Positions 50,906-55,357 of a stretch of DNA of 55,357 nucleotides are shown here, piece after piece. The notes beneath the pieces are model-generated. The model was not told where the DNA came from and searched no databases. It saw nothing but the letters and a program-made list of their open reading frames with translations. The stretch is from Fusobacteriia bacterium 4572_74. Lineage in GTDB: Bacteria; Fusobacteriota; Fusobacteriia; Fusobacteriales; Fusobacteriaceae. Within the stretch, counting starts at the first letter, position 1, and every line of letters starts with the position of its first letter. A program made the position numbers and the translations under genes. Location of the stretch: assembly GCA_002084825.1 (NCBI GenBank), contig NBMF01000006.1, positions 1 to 55,357 of the forward strand. Reading direction: 5' to 3'.

Positions 50906-52330
50906 CTACTTCTTTACATAATAATTATAAAGAGTTCTTACTATTTGTCCAGTCCCGCCATGGGTATAATAACCATATGGTGTATCTGCACATGAAGTTC
51001 CTGCAATATCAAGATGCATCCAAGGAGTCTCTCCTACAAATTCCTCTATAAACATTCCTGCAGTGATACTTCCAGCAAATCTCCCGCCTGTATTTTTAAG
51101 GTCTGCTATCTTAGATTTATAAAGTTCTTTGTATTCAGGGAAGTTAGGTAATCTCCATACTCTCTCTCCTGCTATCTCAGATGCTTCCTCTAACTTTTTA
51201 TACATCTCATCATTGTTTGCTAGAACACCTGTTGTAGTCATTCCTAAAGCTACTAATACTGCTCCTGTAAGTGTAGCTACGTCTATTACTTCCTTTACAT
51301 TTTCATGATTGATGATATAGTGTACTGCATCAATAAGAGTCAATCTTCCTTCAGCATCTGTGTTATCTACTTCTATAGTTTTTCCTCCCATAGATCCAAT
51401 AATATCTCCCGGTCTATAAGCATTCCCTCCAATCGAATTTTCACATGCAGCAATTACAGTTACTATATTTTTCTTTACTTTCATTCTAGAAAGAGCACAC
51501 ATAGCTCCTATAACAGTTGCAGCTCCGCCCATATCTGTTTTCATATTAGACATACTTGCACTAGGTTTTAATGATAATCCTCCTGTATCATATGTTAATC
51601 CCTTTCCTACCAGCCCATGGATCTCTGTAGGATTAGAAGAATCTCCTAGATGTCTCATGACGATAAATTTAGGTCTTTTTTCAGCAGCTCTGGCTACCGA
51701 TAAAAATGCTTCCATCTTTAATTCTGTTATCTTCTCTTCATCAAATATTTCTACTTCAAACTCATATTTTTTTCCCAATACTTTAACTTCATGAGCTAAA
51801 CTTTCAGGAAAAATAACATTTGCAGGTTCATTTACCAAATCTCTAGTTAACATTACAGATTCAGCTAATACAATCCCCTCACAGATAGCATCTGTATCTT
51901 CCTCTACGAAGATATCAAAATTAGATTCTTTCTTCTCTTTTTTATCTGTTTTATATTTATCAAAATCATATTTAGCATAGTGTACAGCTTCTACCACCTG
52001 GGTAACTTCTACACCATGGGTTCCTACTAAGATCTCCCCTTCTAAATTCTTAAGTACTTTATAAAAAGCTTCTATTACATCATAGGTCTTTAATTCTTCT
52101 CTTTTCCCAAGACCAATATAAGTTATGTTAACTAATTTATCTTTATGCATCAATTCACAGCTAATAGAGGTTTTCTTTTTACCTATAAACTCTTTTTTTT
52201 CAATCAATTTTTCTAAAATTATCTTTTCTTCGTCACTCAATCTGTCGTAGATCTTTACTTCACCTTCGAATTTTGGCATCACATACGCATCATAGATCTT
52301 GTTAAAATCCTTAACTAATTTAATATTCAT
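50906..52330 (-). CDS. pepA: Leucyl aminopeptidase (M17)
   Basis: Cytosolic zinc/manganese exopeptidase that removes N-terminal residues from peptides. 474 residues. The C-terminal catalytic domain has GLVGKGLTYDTGGLSLKP (first metal Lys/Asp), KTDMGGAATVIGAM, and the signature NTDAEGRLTL; N-terminal domain is divergent, as usual. ATG 52330 with GGAG. Single gene. Confidence 0.95.
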   Translation of the reverse strand: MNIKLVKDFNKIYDAYVMPKFEGEVKIYDRLSDEEKIILEKLIEKKEFIGKKKTSISCELMHKDKLVNITYIGLGKREELKTYDVIEAFYKVLKNLEGEILVGTHGVEVTQVVEAVHYAKYDFDKYKTDKKEKKESNFDIFVEEDTDAICEGIVLAESVMLTRDLVNEPANVIFPESLAHEVKVLGKKYEFEVEIFDEEKITELKMEAFLSVARAAEKRPKFIVMRHLGDSSNPTEIHGLVGKGLTYDTGGLSLKPSASMSNMKTDMGGAATVIGAMCALSRMKVKKNIVTVIAACENSIGGNAYRPGDIIGSMGGKTIEVDNTDAEGRLTLIDAVHYIINHENVKEVIDVATLTGAVLVALGMTTTGVLANNDEMYKKLEEASEIAGERVWRLPNFPEYKELYKSKIADLKNTGGRFAGSITAGMFIEEFVGETPWMHLDIAGTSCADTPYGYYTHGGTGQIVRTLYNYYVKK

Positions 52331-52465
52331 AATCTCCTCCAGTTTTAATTTTTTCTAATCTTAGTATAGTATATGAAAACTATATAATCAAGTAAAATTG
52401 TAATGATTATAAAAAAATAAAAATTTATTGATTAATCTTCTCAAAAGTAATAAATAATCATAGCT

Positions 52466-52497
52466 AAAAAAAACTCTAGTATTTAAACTAGAGCTTT
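52466..52497 (-). terminator. Terminator of the asr operon
   Basis: Minus strand stem CTCTAGT/ACTAGAG with six-base loop TTTAAA-like, then eight T. It lies five bases past the cbiX stop and closes asrABC-cbiX. Confidence 0.85.
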
Positions 52498-52501
52498 TGG
52501 T

Positions 52502-52858
52502 CTAATTGTTATTAATTTTTTCCTCGATAGCTTTTATTACAAGCGAATTAAGTAATAATGAACTTTCCAATAAAAAACTTAAATTTTTTAAGTTTGATTC
52601 CATCTCTTTTAAGATCTTAGGAATATGTTCTGTTACATGTGATCCATTGGAGAGGAAATAGGGAATTACCGTAATTTCTCTAAATCCTTCAGCATACATA
52701 GATTGTATAACATCTTTTAACATTGGAACAGCTAGGGTTAAATTTGCCCCTCTAACGTCTCTCCCTGTCTTTTGCCTCAAAACTTCAATTAACTCTTTAA
52801 AATTTTTATTTACCTCTAAAACTTTACTTCCATGTCCTACTACCAAAATTCCTCTCAT
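52502..52858 (-). CDS. cbiX: CbiX-type sirohydrochlorin chelatase (short form)
   Basis: 118 residues, the single-domain CbiXS form. MRGILVVGHGSK supplies the active His, and FREITVIPYFLSNGSHVTEHIP the second. It inserts Fe2+ (siroheme) or Co2+ (cobalamin) into sirohydrochlorin. Directly after asrC (ten bases), whose product contains siroheme, so iron insertion for AsrC is the likely duty; supply to CbiA-dependent B12 synthesis is possible too. ATG 52858 inside a compact operon. Confidence 0.85.
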   Translation of the reverse strand: MRGILVVGHGSKVLEVNKNFKELIEVLRQKTGRDVRGANLTLAVPMLKDVIQSMYAEGFREITVIPYFLSNGSHVTEHIPKILKEMESNLKNLSFLLESSLLLNSLVIKAIEEKINNN

Positions 52859-52868
52859 ACCAAATTAC

Positions 52869-53843
52869 CTACTTTATTCCAGGATATTTCATGCCAGACC
52901 AATATACATTGTTTTTCATAACAGAATATTCAGGCAGGTCTACATCCTTTAAAGCCCATTTCTTAAACTCCATAAACCCTGTCCTATCCACTATATACCC
53001 TATATGCTCTTTTGGCAAGCTTCTATCAATATATTTATCTACATAGTCATAGGTATTTTTAATTATCTTTATGATGCTGGCCTCATCAGCCCAGATAATC
53101 CAGTCTTCAGCTAAACGAGGGTTTCTTTTTCCAGTTCTTCCCATGATAGCTAGTCTGTAGTATTTTTCAGCATCTCTAGTCCAAGCAGATGTAGGACAGT
53201 TTAAAGCACACTCTCCACATCCGATACATCTGTCATGATCTCTTTGCGGCTTATAATTAACCATCTTTATAGCCCCTGTAGATAATCCTTTACATTTTTT
53301 TTCACATCTTCCACATGATACACATTTTGATATGTCTAACTTAGGTAACGTCATCCCAATTATTCCAAAATCGTTACTTCTTACTTTTTGACAGTCATTG
53401 GGACAGCCTGTAAGTGCAACTTTAAAATGAAAATCATGGGGGAATATTGATTTTTCTATCTTCTTAGCAAATTCAGTAGTATTATATTGAGCTTTTAAAC
53501 ATACTTTATTACCTATACAGGCAGCTATATTTCTTGTTCCTGCTGCTGGATATCCTGCATTAGCATCAACATGATTTATTTCTAATTTATCCATTAGAGG
53601 AGCTACCATAAGATTTACTTTGTCAATATCTTCCCATTTAATCCCCAAAATTTCAAATCCCTGCCTGGTAGTTAAATGGATTCTTCCATCCCCATAAGTA
53701 TTTGCTATTTTAGACACTATCTCTATCAGATCCCCTGTAATCTCTCCTCCAGGAACTCTCACTCTTAAAGCAGTTTCTTCTTTATTTTTACATATTCTAT
53801 AAGCATTTTTCTTTATATTTTTTATATTAATATCCAAAGTCAT
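52869..53843 (-). CDS. asrC: Anaerobic sulfite reductase subunit C
   Basis: Siroheme-containing catalytic subunit that reduces sulfite to sulfide. 324 residues. N-terminal sulfite/nitrite reductase half-domain (VRVPGGEITGDLIEIV, GRIHLTTRQGFEI), siroheme/4Fe-4S cysteines in AACIGNKVCLKAQ and ALTGCPNDCQK, then two ferredoxin clusters CVSCGRCEKKC and CIGCGECALNCP. ATG 53843 with GGGGGATA. Ten bases after asrB. Confidence 0.95.
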   Translation of the reverse strand: MTLDINIKNIKKNAYRICKNKEETALRVRVPGGEITGDLIEIVSKIANTYGDGRIHLTTRQGFEILGIKWEDIDKVNLMVAPLMDKLEINHVDANAGYPAAGTRNIAACIGNKVCLKAQYNTTEFAKKIEKSIFPHDFHFKVALTGCPNDCQKVRSNDFGIIGMTLPKLDISKCVSCGRCEKKCKGLSTGAIKMVNYKPQRDHDRCIGCGECALNCPTSAWTRDAEKYYRLAIMGRTGKRNPRLAEDWIIWADEASIIKIIKNTYDYVDKYIDRSLPKEHIGYIVDRTGFMEFKKWALKDVDLPEYSVMKNNVYWSGMKYPGIK

Positions 53844-53853
53844 CTTATCCCCC

Positions 53854-54672
53854 TTAATCTAAAAGTTTTTTACCTTTTGTATAATTAAACACAGGTCCTT
53901 CCAAACACACATATGTTTCATCTATTTTACAATGCCCACATTTTCCCACAGCACATGACATTTTTCTCTCGAATGACAGCCATATCTTATCTTCAGGCAC
54001 CCCGTGTTTTTCAAACTCTAAGGCTGCAAATTTCATCATCATAGGTGGTCCTACTATTACTACTTCTAAATTTTCTATATCCGATAGGTCTAATTTATCT
54101 ACATGTTGTGTTACAAGCCCCTCATTGATCTCTAAGTCGCAGGTATCTCCCTCGCACATCTTATCTACAGTAAGCACTAAGTTATTTTCTTTCTGCCAGC
54201 TTGAGATCTCATCCTTAAAAATTATGCAATTTGTATCTTTAAACCCGAGGATAAGCTCCATCTTCTTAACGGATTTAAACTTTTTATGAACCGCATTGAT
54301 CATAGACCTTACCGGTCCGCACCCTGATCCACCGGCCACTATAACTAAATGTTTTTCTTTATATTTTTCATCAAATGGGAATCCATTTCCATAGGGTCCT
54401 CTCAGGAATAGAGTATCCCCGGCTTTTAAGTCAAATAAAACATCTGTAACCTTTCCTATTTTTCTGATTAAAAATTCGATCCATCCTTCTTCTGGATTAA
54501 ATTCCGTTACAGAGATAGGAGCTTCTCCTACTTTAGGGATTGATATTTGAATAAATTGACCGTAATTAATTTCATCTGCTCTATCAAATTCTACTTTAAA
54601 AAGCCACTCCATATTTGTTACTTGTTGAATCTCCAAAATTTTATAAGGCTTTGGCATATAAATATTATTCAT
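53854..54672 (-). CDS. asrB: Anaerobic sulfite reductase subunit B
   Basis: FAD and NADH-binding electron-transfer subunit of 272 residues. FQISIPKVGEAPISVTEF (flavin-binding region in the ferredoxin-NADP reductase fold), GPYGNGFPF, VVAGGSGCGPVRSMI, and the C-terminal [2Fe-2S] ligands SFERKMSCAVGKCGHCKI with YVCLEGPVF. ATG 54672 overlaps the asrA stop by eight bases; SD GGAGGAG. Confidence 0.95.
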   Translation of the reverse strand: MNNIYMPKPYKILEIQQVTNMEWLFKVEFDRADEINYGQFIQISIPKVGEAPISVTEFNPEEGWIEFLIRKIGKVTDVLFDLKAGDTLFLRGPYGNGFPFDEKYKEKHLVIVAGGSGCGPVRSMINAVHKKFKSVKKMELILGFKDTNCIIFKDEISSWQKENNLVLTVDKMCEGDTCDLEINEGLVTQHVDKLDLSDIENLEVVIVGPPMMMKFAALEFEKHGVPEDKIWLSFERKMSCAVGKCGHCKIDETYVCLEGPVFNYTKGKKLLD

Positions 54673-55357
54673 TTTCTCCTCCTAATACTGCTGTTAATTT
54701 TTTTATACAATTTGAAAAAGAAATATACTCAGGACAAGCATCGTCACATCTCCCGCAGCCTGTACACATATGATATCCAAATCTCTTTTTAAAATCTCCA
54801 ATTTTATGCATAGTTTTAAATCTCATTCTGTCCCCATGTTTTTTCCTGAATTCATGACCTCCTGCCATATCTGTAAATCCATCTACATGACATGATGCCC
54901 ATACTCTTCTTCTCTCACCTGTATTCTCATTTTCACTGTAGAAAATATCCTGAGTAGTTGTACATGTACAAGTTGGACATACAAAATTACATTTACCACA
55001 GGCTACACATCTTTTATCATATTCTCTCCATAAATCTAAATTGATTACATCTTCTAAATTTATCTCATCTGGAACTTTTAATTCAATCTGATTTTTCATA
55101 ACTGCATCTATTTCAAATGATTTTTCTTCACCTGAAAAATTGTTTTTTAACTCATCATCTAAAATTTCTAATTCCACTTCATTTTCTCTGATATTTATTC
55201 CCATATGATAATTTTCAGGAATGTTAGTCTTCATGCTTACACAGAAACAGCTGTCAAAACCTGTTTTACATCCTACAACAACAAACTTTATCTTATCTCT
55301 TCTCTGAGCATAGTAGATGTCAGAAAACTTATTTCTTAAATAGATTTCATCAAACCT
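54665..55357 (-). CDS. asrA: Anaerobic sulfite reductase subunit A (partial)
   Basis: Iron-sulfur subunit that passes electrons to AsrC; C-terminal two thirds only, because the frame runs off the right end of the window. It starts at the border with RFDEIYLRNKF and has FVVVGCKTGFDSCFCVSM, RCVACGKCNFVCPTCTC and CTGCGRCDDACPEYIS, the latter two being 4Fe-4S sites. The ATG at 55234 is internal. First gene of asrA-asrB-asrC-cbiX; regulation lies outside the window. Confidence 0.93.
   Translation of the reverse strand, partial: RFDEIYLRNKFSDIYYAQRRDKIKFVVVGCKTGFDSCFCVSMKTNIPENYHMGINIRENEVELEILDDELKNNFSGEEKSFEIDAVMKNQIELKVPDEINLEDVINLDLWREYDKRCVACGKCNFVCPTCTCTTTQDIFYSENENTGERRRVWASCHVDGFTDMAGGHEFRKKHGDRMRFKTMHKIGDFKKRFGYHMCTGCGRCDDACPEYISFSNCIKKLTAVLGGENE

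Noticed and set aside
55235-55357. asrA starting at ATG 55234
   Set aside because: The same frame continues to the window edge with conserved AsrA cysteine motifs, so that ATG is internal.
1-55357. CRISPR arrays, tRNA or rRNA genes, replication origin
   Set aside because: No regularly spaced direct repeats, cloverleaf sequences, rRNA segments or DnaA-box clusters were seen in reading through the window.

Overview
The window is AT-rich (roughly 30% GC) bacterial chromosome with strong Shine-Dalgarno (SD) sequences and many short intrinsic terminators. The gene set suggests an anaerobe of the Fusobacteriota (Ilyobacter, Propionigenium, Psychrilyobacter or Cetobacterium relatives): AsrABC sulfite reductase, superoxide reductase, B12-dependent ribonucleotide reductase, a GH4 6-phospho-alpha-glucosidase with its PTS permease, and an Na+/alanine symporter. 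The phylum is inferred from content; there is no rRNA or tRNA gene here to prove it.

Layout. 1-5.5 kb: an EamA transporter, an HNH endonuclease and a YgjP-type metallopeptidase each carry a disabling lesion, beside an intact MBL-fold hydrolase, a peroxiredoxin and a methyltransferase. 5.5-16.9 kb: AlsT symporter, a three-domain acyl-activating/ACP/acyltransferase protein, Lon, a small selenoprotein with an in-frame UGA and a SECIS-like hairpin, an MFS transporter, NAD(P)HX dehydratase and a CHASE4-GGDEF protein. 16.9-22.8 kb (minus): carA-carB-pyrB behind a leader-peptide attenuator. 22.8-26.2 kb: a polymer-forming membrane protein, a decayed permease with an IstB relic, a YchJ-like protein and superoxide reductase. 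26.2-30.9 kb (plus): pyrK-pyrD-pyrF-pyrC-pyrE behind a second leader-peptide attenuator. 31-36 kb: tyrosine recombinase, HU, class II RNR, AroQ and a secreted or anchored protein. 36-41 kb: OLD-family ATPase, then gnd-zwf-pgl (oxidative pentose phosphate branch). 41-45 kb: small membrane protein, phosphoesterase, an EamA transporter under an FMN riboswitch, and CbiA. 45-50 kb: a higher-GC sugar island (GntR, GH4, PTS EIICB, glycerate kinase). 50-55.4 kb: transposase relic, PepA, CbiX and asrABC, with asrA cut by the window end.

How it works together. All the enzymes for de novo UMP synthesis are present in two operons. Both operons open with the same module: a TTGACA promoter, a translated 47-52 codon leader ORF, and a 14-15 bp terminator whose 5' arm ends exactly on the leader stop codon. 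This resembles UTP-sensitive pyrBI attenuation of enterobacteria. The two peptides also share the motif DVPYI-x-[YF]-G at almost the same distance from the terminator, which is the most striking observation in the window. Siroheme and cobalamin chemistry (CbiX, CbiA) fits with AsrC and the B12-dependent reductase.

Decay is frequent. There are at least four broken genes, two relics of insertion sequences, and two adjacent sugar genes that look as if conserved internal segments have been removed in frame.
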